The notes below the pieces were generated by a model that saw only the letters and a program-made list of their open reading frames with translations, had not been told where the DNA came from and ran no database searches. From JBBREP01 sp963716525 (GTDB lineage: Bacteria; Actinomycetota; Acidimicrobiia; IMCC26256; PALSA-610): a stretch of DNA of 64,000 bases. Positions 1 to 8,966 of this stretch are shown piece by piece. The translations under genes were made by a program, and so were the position numbers. The stretch lies in contig OY970315.1 in assembly GCA_963716525.1 (NCBI GenBank), forward strand, positions 3,410,001 to 3,474,000, read 5' to 3'. The first letter of the stretch is position 1; each line of letters begins with the position of its first letter.

Positions 1-509
1 AGGTCCTTGATCTGCTTGTCGAGCAGGTCGATGGAGGCGTTCCGCGACGCCGCGGCGTTGGCGGCGATCGCCGCGCCGACCTCGTCACCGAGCTTGTTGG
101 CGCACGCCGCCGCGACCACGCGATCCTTCAGCGTGCAGCTCACGATGACGGCATCGGAGTTGGGGTCGGTGGTGTAGCTGACGTCCTTGCGCAGGGTGGC
201 CAGCGGCACCTTGGCCGTCGGGGCCACCGCCTTCAGCACGGCGTCGGTGTTCGCGAATTGGGCCTGCGACGCCGTGTAGCGCGCGGCGGCGTTGGGCGAG
301 CCGCCCAAGCCGGTGGGCTCGATGAGCACCAGCCTCCGGTTGGCCGTGTACTGCTTGGGCGCCAGCAGCCCGAAGGCGAGGCCCAGCACGGCGAAGCCGA
401 CCGCGATCACGATCGCGAGCGAGAGGTACCGCCGCACTGATTCGAACAGGCCGGGCCCTTCGATCGTGGTGCGGGTGTCGGTTGCGGTCGTGGCCAACGG
501 TGCCTCCAT
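1..509 (-). CDS. Wzz/chain-length-determinant family protein, N-terminal part (runs off left edge)
   Basis: The reading frame opens with ATG at 509 and stays open to the window edge, so only about 169 N-terminal residues are visible. After a short polar head there is one strong membrane segment at about residues 27-50 (YLSLAIVIAVGFAVLGLAFG), followed by the beta-strand pattern KQYTANRRLVLIEP typical of the periplasmic/extracytoplasmic domain of Wzz, CapA and YveK-like proteins. A helical stretch (ANKLGDEVGAAIAANAA) follows, as in the coiled-coil arm. Such proteins set the chain length of exported polysaccharide and sit in the cytoplasmic membrane. It is divergent from the epimerase at 940 and belongs with the glycan genes to the right. 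The C-terminus, and any fused tyrosine-kinase domain, lies outside the window. Confidence 0.75.
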   Translation of the reverse strand, partial: MEAPLATTATDTRTTIEGPGLFESVRRYLSLAIVIAVGFAVLGLAFGLLAPKQYTANRRLVLIEPTGLGGSPNAAARYTASQAQFANTDAVLKAVAPTAKVPLATLRKDVSYTTDPNSDAVIVSCTLKDRVVAAACANKLGDEVGAAIAANAAASRNASIDLLDKQIKD

Positions 510-939
510 CACGAGACGATGCCCCCGGCGGGGGCTCGCCCACGAGTCTCGGTTGCTGATTCGGCGCACAGTTCGCCGACTTGAGACGCCGCCGGGCCTG
601 GCCGGAGCTGGGCGGTCCGGGCAGCACGAGCCCGCGAGGCTACCCGAGCGCGGCGCGTCCCTCGACGCGCTGGGTGCGAATCGCTAGAATCCTGCCTCCC
701 AGGGAGTGCCTCATGTCGCGACGAGGGCCGTAGCCGGCTTGCGGCGCCGGGCGGCGACACAAGATGAACACCAGCACGCCGCCACGGTGACGTGGGTCAC
801 GGCCGAGCATGAGGTGGGAGTGATGTTCGGTCGTGGGCTTCGCGCCGATGGGAACATCGTGTGCGGCGCGTGGTGCCGTAGGTCGTAAGAGAAGGGTCGG
901 AAGGTCGAGACTGCCGCCGCGGCGGTCCTCGGAGCGAAC
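510..939. other. 430-bp divergent intergenic region
   Basis: This stretch separates the left-reading Wzz-type gene from the right-reading epimerase. Long open frames cross it, but they lack recognisable protein features and run antisense to the epimerase. Apart from a promoter-like pair near 662-690 I see nothing definite. It presumably holds control sites for both transcripts. Confidence 0.5.
662..690 (+). promoter_or_regulatory. Possible sigma-70-type promoter for the epimerase transcript
   Basis: TCGACG at 662-667 and TAGAAT at 685-690 are separated by 17 bases, the ideal spacing for a housekeeping promoter. The -10 box matches TATAAT at five of six positions and the -35 box matches TTGACA at four of six. 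It faces the epimerase and would give a leader of about 240 bases, which is long. The call rests on motif matching alone. Confidence 0.25.
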
Positions 940-2010
940 ATGGATGTCGTCGTCATCACAGGCGCAGGTGGACTCGTGGGCGGCGCCTCGGCCCGCGCCT
1001 TCGCGGATCGCGCCGGTCTCATCGTCGGGCTCGACAACGACATGCGGGCCGAATTCTTCGGCCCCGACGCCTCGACCCGCTGGTCGGTCGAGCGGCTCCA
1101 GCACGAGCTCGGCAACTTCGAGGCACGCGATGTCGACGTGCGCGACGCGGCCACCGTCGACGCGCTGTTCGCGCAGCACGGCACGTCGATCAAGGCGGTG
1201 ATCCACACCGCGGCGCAGCCGTCGCACGACTGGGCGGCGCGCGATCCGTTCACCGACTTCAGCGTGAACGCCCAGGGCACGCTCGTGCTCCTCGAGGCCA
1301 CCCGCCACCACTGTCCCGACGCCACGTTCATCTTCACCTCGACGAACAAGGTCTACGGCGACACGCCGAACGCGCTGCCGCTTGTCGAGCGGGCCACGCG
1401 CTTCGAGCTCGACCCGTCGCACCGCTGGGCCGAGCACGGCATCGACGAGACGATGTCGATCGACGACAGCACGCACAGCCTGTTCGGCGTCTCGAAGGCC
1501 GCAGCCGACCTGCTCGTGCAGGAGTACGGCCGCTACTTTGGTATGAAGACCGTCGCGTTGCGCGGCGGCTGCCTCACGGGCCCCGGCCACAGCGGAGCCC
1601 AGCTGCACGGCTTCCTTGCGCACCTCATGCGTTGCGCCGCCCTCGACCTGCCGTACACGATCTTCGGGTACAAGGGACTGCAGGTGCGCGACAACCTCCA
1701 CGCCGACGACCTCGCCGCGGCGTTCCTCCATATCCACGACCAACCGCGCAGCGGTGAGGCCTACAACATCGGCGGGGGACGCTTCGCGAACTGTTCGATG
1801 ACCGAGGCGATCCAGATGTGCGAGGAGATCACGGGGCGGCCGATGCACGTCACCTACGACGACAGCGCGCGCATCGGCGACCACAAGTGGTGGATCAGCG
1901 ACACCCGTAAGTTCAGCGATCACTTCGGGGGATGGAAACCCGAACACGACATCGCGTCGATCCTCGAGGACATCTACGCCGAGGGCCGCGAGCGGTGGCG
2001 AGCAGCGTGA
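940..2010 (+). CDS. NAD-dependent epimerase/dehydratase, CDP-paratose/tyvelose 2-epimerase-like
   Basis: This is a 356-residue extended short-chain dehydrogenase. The N-terminal Rossmann motif is TGAGGLVGG (residues 7-15), followed by DNDM at about 32 and by HTAAQPSHDW, STNKVYGD and RGGCLTGP, all typical of nucleotide-sugar epimerases close to CDP-tyvelose 2-epimerase. The usual catalytic YxxxK is read here as FGVSK, with Phe182 in place of Tyr and Lys186 kept. I recall this change as normal for this subfamily, but catalysis and substrate are uncertain. It probably supplies an activated sugar for the surface glycan. The stop TGA overlaps the GTG start of the next glycosyltransferase, so the two are translationally coupled. 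Confidence 0.85.
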   Translation: MDVVVITGAGGLVGGASARAFADRAGLIVGLDNDMRAEFFGPDASTRWSVERLQHELGNFEARDVDVRDAATVDALFAQHGTSIKAVIHTAAQPSHDWAARDPFTDFSVNAQGTLVLLEATRHHCPDATFIFTSTNKVYGDTPNALPLVERATRFELDPSHRWAEHGIDETMSIDDSTHSLFGVSKAAADLLVQEYGRYFGMKTVALRGGCLTGPGHSGAQLHGFLAHLMRCAALDLPYTIFGYKGLQVRDNLHADDLAAAFLHIHDQPRSGEAYNIGGGRFANCSMTEAIQMCEEITGRPMHVTYDDSARIGDHKWWISDTRKFSDHFGGWKPEHDIASILEDIYAEGRERWRAA

Positions 2011-2831
2011 AGCCCTCTGGGCCGGCGACGGCGGGCGAGGCCCGGTTCGACCGCGTGCTCGTGTTCGGCGTGCCCGTCACTCCGTGCACCTACGACAGCG
2101 CGGTCGACGCCATTCTCCACGCGGCGCGCGAACGCAAGCCCTACGGTGTGGCGGCGCTCGCCACCCACGGGCTCATGACCGCGGTGCACGACGACAACTT
2201 CCTGCACGCGGTCGAGAAGCTCGACCTCGTCACTCCCGACGGCCAACCGGTGCGCTGGGCGCTCAACCTCTCGCTCGACGACAAGCTCGACGACCGGGTG
2301 TACGGCCCCGACCTGGCCGACCGCGTGTGCGCGGCGGCGGCCCGCGACGGGATCCCGATCTACGTCTACGGCAGCACCGAGCTCACCTGCGCCGCCCTCG
2401 AACGTTCGCTCGCGCGCCGCTACCCAAACATCAAGCTTGCGGGCATCCAACCCGATCGCTTCCGCGACGCGTCGGAGGCCGAGGACGACGACGACGTGGC
2501 GCGCATCGTGAAGTCGGGCGCCGGCATCGTGCTGGTCGGCAGGGGGTGCCCGCGCCAGGAGGTCTGGGTGGCGAACCACCTCGACCGGGTGCCGTGCTCG
2601 ATGCTCGCGGTCGGCGCGGCGTTCGACTATCTCGCCGGTGTGCTCACGCGGCCACCCGACTGGATGCAGCGCGCGGGCCTCGAGTGGTTGCACCGGCTCG
2701 TGCAGGAGCCGCGCCGGCTCTGGCGCCGCTACCTCGTCACGAACAGCCAGTTCCTCCTGCGTTTCCTGCCGCTGTGGCTCACCACGAAGCTGCAGGGCTA
2801 CGCGCCGGCGCATCCCGCCGCGTCGCGGTAG
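2007..2831 (+). CDS. WecG/TagA/CpsF family glycosyltransferase (GT26)
   Basis: The protein of about 274 residues shows the family core in order: FGVPVTPCTYDSAVDAI near the start, then ATHGLMTAVHD, VTPDGQPVRWAL, YGPDLADRVC, and near the end VLVGRGCPRQEVWVAN, VGAAFDYLAG and a hydrophobic basic tail (PRRLWRRYLVTNSQFLLRF) that holds the enzyme at the membrane. These enzymes add a sugar, often a ManNAc-type residue, to an undecaprenyl-linked acceptor. The frame is open further upstream, but I chose GTG at 2007 because it overlaps the epimerase stop as GTGA; GTG at 1995 is an alternative. The 3' end overlaps the convergent GT4 gene by 34 bases. Confidence 0.88.
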   Translation: MKPSGPATAGEARFDRVLVFGVPVTPCTYDSAVDAILHAARERKPYGVAALATHGLMTAVHDDNFLHAVEKLDLVTPDGQPVRWALNLSLDDKLDDRVYGPDLADRVCAAAARDGIPIYVYGSTELTCAALERSLARRYPNIKLAGIQPDRFRDASEAEDDDDVARIVKSGAGIVLVGRGCPRQEVWVANHLDRVPCSMLAVGAAFDYLAGVLTRPPDWMQRAGLEWLHRLVQEPRRLWRRYLVTNSQFLLRFLPLWLTTKLQGYAPAHPAASR

Positions 2832-3960
2832 ATCGCCTCCAACCGCGGCAGGTTCGCCTCGGGCGTGTAGTGCCCCACATAGCGCGCCCGCGCCGTGGCA
2901 CCGAGCGCGTCAACCGTGACGTCGTCGGTGGTGGCGCGCAGCGCGTCGGCGAGCGCGGGTGTGGAACCCGTCGGCGCGAGGCGGCCGGCATCGCCGACGA
3001 TGTCGCTTGTCGACGCGGTATCGGTGCCGACGATCGGCGTGCCCGCCGCCATCGCCTCGAGCAGCACGAGGCCGAACGGCTCGAGCCACTCCGACGGGAA
3101 GGCGAAGGCGCGGGCCGCCTTGATCATTGCGCGGGTCTCATCGAGCGGACGCACTCCGAGGAAGCGCACGTGCGGGGGAGCGGCCCGTTCGAGGTCGTCG
3201 CGCAAAGGGCCGTCACCGACGATCAGCAGCTCGAGCTCGCCGAGGTCGGGCGCGGCGCCACGCCACACGTCGAGGAGCCGCGCGACGCCCTTGCCGGGCG
3301 CGAGACGGCCGGCGAACACGATCGTCCGCGAGGACGACGGTGGCTCGACGCGGGCACCGAGGTCGACCACGAAGTGCGGCTTCACCACGATGCGCCGCGG
3401 ATCGATCCCCGCGTCGACGTGCACGGCGCGCACGGTCTCGGTGGGCGCGATGTAGGTGCGCACGTCGTCCCACGTGTGATGGTGGCGCGCCGACACGATC
3501 GTGGCGGCAGCAACCGTCGAGAGCGGCCGGGAGTGGCGATAGCAGCCGTGCACGACGCCGGGTAGCGGGCCACGCCCGACGCAGTCGCGGCAGATCGACC
3601 CATCGCGCCACAGCGTGCCGTCGACGCAGGCCAAGCGGTAGTTGTGCAACGTCATCACGAGCGAGCGACCGTGCGACCGGAACGCAGGCAACACTGCCGG
3701 TGAGAGCGCGAACCAGGTGTTGTGCACATGCACGACGTCGGCGGCGAAGTGTTCGGTGGCCGCGACAATCGCGCGCGCGCGCCGCGGATCCCACGGGGCG
3801 CGGGCGAGCGCGCCCAGCGTCCGCGCGCGCCGCGCGGATTCTCGAGCGCGTGCACCTTGACGTCGTGACCGGCGTCGCGCAGGAGTTGCGCTTCGGCCTG
3901 CACAACGACGTCTTCGCCGCCGGCAGCCCGGTAACGCACGTGTAACAGCAGGATTCGCAT
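2798..3960 (-). CDS. GT4-family glycosyltransferase, read with one frame change
   Basis: The N-terminal part starts at ATG 3960 (MRILLLHVRYRAAGGEDVVV), a typical GT-B opening with a donor-side glycine-rich loop. The rest lies in another frame and shows DVVHVHNTWFALSP, a Cys pair (CRDCVG), the acceptor-side TLHNYRLAC, then IVFAGRLAPGKG and the GT4 donor-binding signature FPSEWLEPFGLVLLEAMAAG. The two parts join at about 3817-3836 in an alternating GC run, with one base apparently missing. The total of about 387 residues is normal for GT4. It would transfer a sugar from a nucleotide donor during assembly of the surface glycan. Without the correction the gene would be broken, so a sequence check decides between error and pseudogene. 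Confidence 0.8.
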
Positions 3961-4017
3961 TGCCCAACGGACGCTAGCGGCGTGTCGCGTCATTCCCCGC
4001 GCTGGTCGCGACGTCGC

Positions 4018-4062
4018 ACTGCAAAGGCCCAAGATTCCATGGGGAACGCCTGTATTTGCAGT
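4018..4062. repeat. 8-bp perfect inverted repeat in the GT4/beta-helix intergenic region
   Basis: ACTGCAAA at 4018-4025 is repeated in inverse form as TTTGCAGT at 4055-4062, around a 29-base spacer that itself contains the palindrome CCATGG. The spot lies between divergently transcribed genes and is less GC-rich than its surroundings, so it may be an operator or a leader hairpin. Confidence 0.35.
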
Positions 4063-4156
4063 TCCTTGACCGTGGTCTTGTAGGAGCTTGGCCTCGCCTC
4101 CGTCAGTCTGTCCGCCGGCGGTTCCGATCAGGAACGAACGCCGGTTGCAGCACGCC

Positions 4157-4212
4157 CGCAGTACCGCGTCCGCAGTACCGGGTCCGCAGTACCGGGTCCG
4201 CAGTATTTCGTC
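4157..4212. repeat. Four tandem 14-bp direct repeats upstream of the beta-helix gene
   Basis: The unit CGCAGTACCGGGTC occurs exactly at 4171-4184 and 4185-4198, with one mismatch at 4157-4170 and a degenerate copy at 4199-4212. The array ends 22 bases before the start codon at 4235, so it sits in the presumed leader or promoter of the beta-helix gene. It could bind a regulator or simply be unstable repeat DNA. Confidence 0.7.
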
Positions 4213-4234
4213 CCGACTTTCGGAGATCTTCTTC

Positions 4235-6088
4235 ATGGTTCGTCCGTTCCAGATTCGCACCTCGAAGCCGCGCCGTCATGCAAGGTTCCACACTCGCCGG
4301 CGTGCGGTCGCCGTGATCGGCACGCTGGCCGCCCTCGGTGCGTCGGGCGCGACATGGTTGGCGAACTCGTCGAACGCGAGCGCGCCGAACGCCGCGCCGG
4401 CGCGCACGGCATCACCGTTCGTTGCGCCCGCGCTGCACGACACCGCGTACACGATCCCGCCAGGCGCGGTGTTCGTGGCCCCGCAGCGATCAGGGGGCGC
4501 ACACACCGCGGCACGTGCGAGCGGTTCGTCGAGCGCGCCGTACAGCTCGGTGGCGCAAGCGGTGCAGCACTCCAACAGCGGATCGACGATCGTGGTGCGC
4601 GGCGGCACGTACCGCGAAACGCTCGGCACGATCACCAAGCGCGTCACGATCCAGCCCTACCCGCACGAAACGGTGTGGTTCAACGGCGCCGCGGTGTTGG
4701 GGAACATGGCGCGAGCCGGCAACGGGTGGGTACGCACCGGCTGGAACCCGCACATCTGCCGCACGTGCTACGCGCACGGCGCGCTCGACCCGCACTACCC
4801 GTACGCGGGCCTGCCCGACCAGGTGTTCTTCGACGGGCGGCCGCAGATCCAGGTGGGCTCGCTGCGGCAACTCGGCCCGGGCCGGTTCTTCGTGGACGCG
4901 CGCGCCGGTCGCCTCTACGTCGGGTCGAACCCGAACGGTCACCACGTCGAGGCGACGATGTTCGAGAAGGCCGTGCAGTTCGGTGGACGGTCAGCGGGCT
5001 CGGTGGTGCGCGGGATCGGTTTCGCGCACTACGCGGCGCACTACAACATGGACGTTCCCACGATGGTGATCGTGAACACGCCGAACGTGACGCTCGACCG
5101 TGACGTGTTCGCGCTGAGTGCCGGACGCGGTGTCAGCGTCTTCCGCTCGGGCGCGGTGGTCACGCACAACATCTTCGCGTACAACGGCATCAACGCCTTC
5201 CATGCCAATACCGCGGATGGCCTCGATTTCGAGCACAACCTCGTGGTCGGATCGAACTACGAGCACTGGTCGATCCAGCCGACGTCGAGCGCGTCGGTTG
5301 CCGGTGCGAAGATCACGTCCACGAACAACGGGGTGATTCGCGGCAACCTCTTCTTCGCCAACGCGGCGAACGGCATCTGGCTCGACGTGTCGAGCTCGCA
5401 CTTCTCGGTCACGAACAACAACGTCGTCGGCAGCGCGGGAATGGGCATCGCCGTCGAGCTCAGTGCCTACGTGGTGGTGGCCGGCAACGTGTCGTCGGGC
5501 AACGCCCGCATCGGCCTCAAGATCTCGGGCGCGAACAACGTCTCGGCGTGGAACAACACGCTGGCGAACAACGGCTGGGCGCAGATCGGCGTGTACGAAG
5601 ATCCCCGCTCCAACCCGCACCGCACGTACGGCGTCACGTGGAACACCGCCAACGTCAGCGTTGTGAACAACGTGCTCATCGGCCGCACCGGTGCGACGAA
5701 GTCGGTGCTCGACAGCTTCGACGGCAATCATCCGGCGCGCACGACCACGGCGCGGATGGTGACCACCGACGACCGCAACGTGTGGGGCCGGCCCGTGCCG
5801 GCGAGCCCCCGGTACATGGCGGCGTGGCAGAACTCGGGCCACAAGGCCGTGTACACGACGCTCAGCGCGATCCAGCGCGGCACCGGGCGGGAACGGCACA
5901 GCATCTCGGCCGACAAGGACTCGCTCGCTTCGATGTTCGTGAACGCGGGCGCCGGCGACTACCGACTCACACGCCGCAACGCGGCGATGACGTCAGGTAT
6001 GGCCATCCCGGGCAGCATCGCCTCGGCCATGGGTGTGAAGCCCGGCGTCGCACCGCACCTCGGTGCCCTGAGCGTGCCCGCCCTGTAG
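4235..6088 (+). CDS. Secreted right-handed parallel beta-helix (pectin-lyase-fold) protein
   Basis: The 617-residue product begins with a basic region and a hydrophobic stretch (AVAVIGTLAALGASGATWLA), an export signal; the preceding RRR could make it a Tat substrate. The middle has GGTYRETL and then a series of beta-helix rungs rich in Asn and Val (NTPNVTLDRDVF, THNIFAYNGINAF, VTNNNVVGSAGMGI, NNVSAWNNTLANNGW), as in polysaccharide lyases, alginate epimerases and NosD-like proteins. A CRTC pair is at about residue 176. I chose ATG 4235 because CGGAGA lies eight bases before it; a longer frame starts at 4088 but adds no conserved sequence. Its place among glycan genes suggests it trims or modifies the exported polymer. 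No catalytic residues can be assigned. Confidence 0.8.
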   Translation: MVRPFQIRTSKPRRHARFHTRRRAVAVIGTLAALGASGATWLANSSNASAPNAAPARTASPFVAPALHDTAYTIPPGAVFVAPQRSGGAHTAARASGSSSAPYSSVAQAVQHSNSGSTIVVRGGTYRETLGTITKRVTIQPYPHETVWFNGAAVLGNMARAGNGWVRTGWNPHICRTCYAHGALDPHYPYAGLPDQVFFDGRPQIQVGSLRQLGPGRFFVDARAGRLYVGSNPNGHHVEATMFEKAVQFGGRSAGSVVRGIGFAHYAAHYNMDVPTMVIVNTPNVTLDRDVFALSAGRGVSVFRSGAVVTHNIFAYNGINAFHANTADGLDFEHNLVVGSNYEHWSIQPTSSASVAGAKITSTNNGVIRGNLFFANAANGIWLDVSSSHFSVTNNNVVGSAGMGIAVELSAYVVVAGNVSSGNARIGLKISGANNVSAWNNTLANNGWAQIGVYEDPRSNPHRTYGVTWNTANVSVVNNVLIGRTGATKSVLDSFDGNHPARTTTARMVTTDDRNVWGRPVPASPRYMAAWQNSGHKAVYTTLSAIQRGTGRERHSISADKDSLASMFVNAGAGDYRLTRRNAAMTSGMAIPGSIASAMGVKPGVAPHLGALSVPAL

Positions 6089-6098
6089 CAAAGAAGCG

Positions 6099-6779
6099 TC
6101 AGTAGCCGCGCTTGGTGAGCAGCGCCATCGGTGTGCGGGCGAGGATGCGGGCGTCGAGGCGGGCCGAGATGCCGGCCACGTACTCGATGTCGACGCCCAC
6201 GTGCTCGTGCATCGGTCGCCCGGTGCCGCGCGCCGACACCTGCCAGAGGCCGGTGAGACCGGGCTTGACCTTGTGCCGGGCGTGCTCCCACCCGGTGTAG
6301 CTGTCGACGATGAGCGGCAGCTCGGGGCGGGGGCCGACGATGCTCATGTCGCCGCGCAGCACGTTCCAGAGCTGCGGCAGCTCGTCGAGGCTCCACTTGC
6401 GAAGGAACCGGCCGACGCCGGTGAGCCGGGGGTCATGCTCGCTCTTGTGGGTGAGGCGGCGCTCCGGGCCGTCCCATCCCGCCGGGCGGGCCCGGCGGTC
6501 GTGGTGCATGGTGCGGAACTTGTAGACGTAGAAGCGGCGGCCGTTCTTGCCAACCCGCTCCTGGGCGAAGAAGATGTGCGACCCGAGGCTGATGCGCACC
6601 GCGACGGCGCAGAGGATCATGATGGGGAGCGTCGCCAGGAGGACCAACGCAGCCACGACCCGGTCGAACAGCGGCTTCAGCAGCTTCACGTACAGCCCGC
6701 CCGGCTCGCCGACGACGTAGATCGTCGCGCTGGGCCGCTCGAGCGCGGCCGCGTCATGTGCGATGGCGGTGTTCGTCAT
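6099..6779 (-). CDS. Bacterial sugar transferase (small monotopic phosphoglycosyl transferase, WbaP-like catalytic domain)
   Basis: The protein of about 226 residues has a re-entrant hydrophobic helix (VVAALVLLATLPIMILCAVA) followed by FFAQERVGKNGRRFYVYKFRTM, the catalytic Asp-Glu dyad in SLDELPQLWNVLRGDMS and IVGPRPELP, and a C-terminal VKPGLTGLWQVSARG. This is the core of PF02397. It moves a phosphosugar from a nucleotide donor to undecaprenyl phosphate, the first step of lipid-linked glycan assembly at the inner membrane face. It lacks the multi-span N-terminal domain of long WbaP/WcaJ proteins. Starts at 6779 (MTNTAIAHD), 6812 and 6890 are possible and no strong ribosome site decides; I prefer 6779. 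Confidence 0.87.
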   Translation of the reverse strand: MTNTAIAHDAAALERPSATIYVVGEPGGLYVKLLKPLFDRVVAALVLLATLPIMILCAVAVRISLGSHIFFAQERVGKNGRRFYVYKFRTMHHDRRARPAGWDGPERRLTHKSEHDPRLTGVGRFLRKWSLDELPQLWNVLRGDMSIVGPRPELPLIVDSYTGWEHARHKVKPGLTGLWQVSARGTGRPMHEHVGVDIEYVAGISARLDARILARTPMALLTKRGY

Positions 6780-7154
6780 TGTGTCTGGAGACAATCTGTG
6801 TGAGCCCCACATGGCTCGTGCCCCTCCGGTTGCCGCACCGTGTCTCGCGAACCTGCGGTTGCCAAACACTCTCCCGCACGGGTGCGACAATCGGATGATA
6901 ACCGACCACTGAGCGTGGTGCTAGTAACCAGTGGGCATTGTCACGCTCGTATCACACTGCCTTGACGGCCGCTCGCCGATCCGGTTCCCACACGCAACGC
7001 TGGTCTTCCACCGCGCAGCGTGACGAATCCCTGGTCGTGCCGGGTGGGGGGTGGTGGGCCCCAGGCGGCGCCGTGGCCCCGGCGATCCTGAGGACGACGG
7101 CGCCACGAATCGACGCCGGCGCCCGGCGCGAGGAGCCCACCGTAACGTGATCGC
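6780..7154. other. 375-bp divergent intergenic region with nested inverted repeats
   Basis: This separates the phosphoglycosyl transferase from the sulfotransferase. CCACTG at 6906-6911 pairs with CAGTGG at 6929-6934, and GAGCGTG at 6911-6917 pairs with CACGCTC at 6942-6948, giving two interleaved dyads in a locally AT-richer patch. That is where an operator for the two divergent transcripts would be expected. No gene is seen. Confidence 0.4.
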
Positions 7155-8027
7155 ATGGACGTGAAGGGGCTGGCCCGTGCCGCCGGGCGCAGCACCGTAC
7201 GCGCCTACGGCATGGCGACGGCCCGGTGGCGGCCCCCGCCCGAGTTCGTGATCATCGGCGCCAAACGGAGCGGCACCACGTCGCTGTTCCGGTATCTGGG
7301 GGAGCACCCCCAGGTGGCGCCGTTGTTCCCCTCGGCCCGGCATCTTCCGCTGATGCGGTCCGATCAGAAGGGTGTGCACTACTTCGACTCGAACCACGCC
7401 CGCGGCTCGCGCTGGTACCGGTCGCACTTCCGCACCGGCCCGGCACGCGGGCGGGCCGGCCAGATCACGGGCGAGGCCTCGCCGTACTACCTGTTCCACC
7501 CGCGCGTGCCGCAGCTCGCGGCAGGCGAGATCCCGCGCGCGCGCCTGATCGCGCTGTTGCGCGATCCGGTGGAGCGCACCTACTCGCACTGGAGCGAGCA
7601 GCGGCGCAACGGCGTGGAAACGCTCACGTTCGAGGACGCGCTCGCCGCCGAGCCCGAACGGCTCGCGGGGGAGCTCGAGCGGTTGCTCGCCGACCCGGGC
7701 GCGGTGTCGTTCCCGTACGAGCAGCAGTCGTACGCGCTGCAGAGCGAATACGCCACGTCGTTCGAGCGCTGGCTCGAGCACTTCCCTCGCGAGCAGCTGC
7801 TCGTGCTGCGCAGCGAGGATCTCTACGCCGATCCGCAGGCCACCTACGACCGGGTCGTGGGGTTCCTCGGACTCGACGCGCACACCCTCGCGAAACCCGA
7901 ACCGTGGAACGCGGCGCCGCGGTCATCGCTCGATCCGGCCACCCGCGACCTGCTCGTGGCGCGGTTCGCGGCATCGGAGGCGCGGCTGCGCGAGCTCGTC
8001 GACCCCGAGCTGCGGTGGAGCCGGTGA
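7155..8027 (+). CDS. PAPS-dependent sulfotransferase
   Basis: This 290-residue protein has both PAPS-binding signatures of the Sulfotransfer_1 family: the 5'-phosphosulfate loop IGAKRSGTTSLF at about residues 34-45 and the 3'-phosphate site LLRDPVERTYSHW in the middle. KGVHYFD and GEASPYYLFHP between them match the bacterial branch related to heparan-sulfate sulfotransferases. It would put sulfate on a hydroxyl or amine of a glycan or lipid. It is followed two bases after its stop by ATG 8030 and then by the kinase-like gene and a second sulfotransferase, so the three probably form one operon. Confidence 0.88.
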   Translation: MDVKGLARAAGRSTVRAYGMATARWRPPPEFVIIGAKRSGTTSLFRYLGEHPQVAPLFPSARHLPLMRSDQKGVHYFDSNHARGSRWYRSHFRTGPARGRAGQITGEASPYYLFHPRVPQLAAGEIPRARLIALLRDPVERTYSHWSEQRRNGVETLTFEDALAAEPERLAGELERLLADPGAVSFPYEQQSYALQSEYATSFERWLEHFPREQLLVLRSEDLYADPQATYDRVVGFLGLDAHTLAKPEPWNAAPRSSLDPATRDLLVARFAASEARLRELVDPELRWSR

Positions 8028-8066
8028 CCATGGTGGACGACCCGGTCGACGTCGCGCGCGCTCCGA

Positions 8067-8966
8067 GTGGTTCGCTACCCGCCGCGCGGGCGGCTGCAGG
8101 TGCCGCTCGGCACACGCCGCGGCGCGCGCGCGGCCGTGGCCACCACGATGGCGTGCAAGCCCGCGCCGGTCGCGCTGCACCATGCTGTCGCGCTGTACGC
8201 CGGCCTGTTCGGCGCGCGTGGGCTCCCGGGCCCGCGCGAGCAGGCCGATCCGGGCCTCGCGCCCGCCGGCGAGGTGTTCGCGGCGTGCCGCGCTGCGGTC
8301 GGACCGTTCGATGCGGTCGCGTTGATCACCCGGCGCCAGGCCGAGCGCAGCGGCATGCTCGCGCTGCTCCTGCGCGACGACCGCCCGGTTGCCTTCGTGA
8401 AGGCGGTGGCGCAGGCGAGTGCCCACGGCCTCCACGTGGAGCGCGCGTGCCTCGCGGCGCTCAGCGCCGATCGCGACGCGCCGGTGATGGTGCCCGCGCC
8501 GGTCGACGGCGGCATTACCGCGCACGGCATCGCGTGGACGGCGATGCGACCGCTGCCGTCACGCCCGCACCGCCCGGCGTGGCGCGCGCCGGTCGACACG
8601 ATCGTCACGTGGCTGCAAGATCGTCTCGCGGGCGCGCTGGCGCGCGGTGACGCGCCCGACCACTGGCGCCCGATGCACGGCGACTTCGCGCCGTGGAACC
8701 TGCGCCGCGTGTTCCGGGGTCCGCTCGTGCTGTTCGACTTCGAGGATGCCGCGTACGCGCCCCCGCAGGCCGACCGCACGTATTGGCGCGTGACGAGCGC
8801 AGTGCTGCGCGGTCGTACCGCGCCGGCCGGGCTCGACGGCGAAGCCGCGCCGTTCTGGCGCGCGGTGGTGGCCGCCCGGCTCGCCGGCGCGGCCGACCCG
8901 GCCCTCGACGAGCGCCTGCTCGCCGCGCTGTCGCGGCCCGGATCCATTGACGAAAGGATGCGCTGA
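8067..8966 (+). CDS. Aminoglycoside-phosphotransferase-fold (kinase-like) protein
   Basis: The C-terminal half carries the phosphotransferase signature MHGDFAPWNLRR (catalytic Asp and metal-binding Asn) and, further on, LVLFDFEDA, the magnesium-binding DFE equivalent. The N-terminal lobe has LLLRDDRPVAFVKAVAQ with the expected nucleotide-binding Lys. It could phosphorylate a sugar, a lipid head group or another small molecule; sitting between two sulfotransferases, a role in glycan or sulfolipid synthesis is plausible but unproven. I give the GTG at 8067 that opens the intact frame. ATG 8030, two bases after the sulfotransferase stop, opens a GC3-rich segment (MVDDPVDVARAP) that would join this frame with one extra base near 8063-8066, so the true start may be 8030. 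Confidence 0.72.
   Translation: MVRYPPRGRLQVPLGTRRGARAAVATTMACKPAPVALHHAVALYAGLFGARGLPGPREQADPGLAPAGEVFAACRAAVGPFDAVALITRRQAERSGMLALLLRDDRPVAFVKAVAQASAHGLHVERACLAALSADRDAPVMVPAPVDGGITAHGIAWTAMRPLPSRPHRPAWRAPVDTIVTWLQDRLAGALARGDAPDHWRPMHGDFAPWNLRRVFRGPLVLFDFEDAAYAPPQADRTYWRVTSAVLRGRTAPAGLDGEAAPFWRAVVAARLAGAADPALDERLLAALSRPGSIDERMR

Noticed and set aside
640..1947. Long minus-strand frame opposite the epimerase
   Set aside because: The + strand encodes an unmistakable Rossmann enzyme; the opposite translation has no conserved features.
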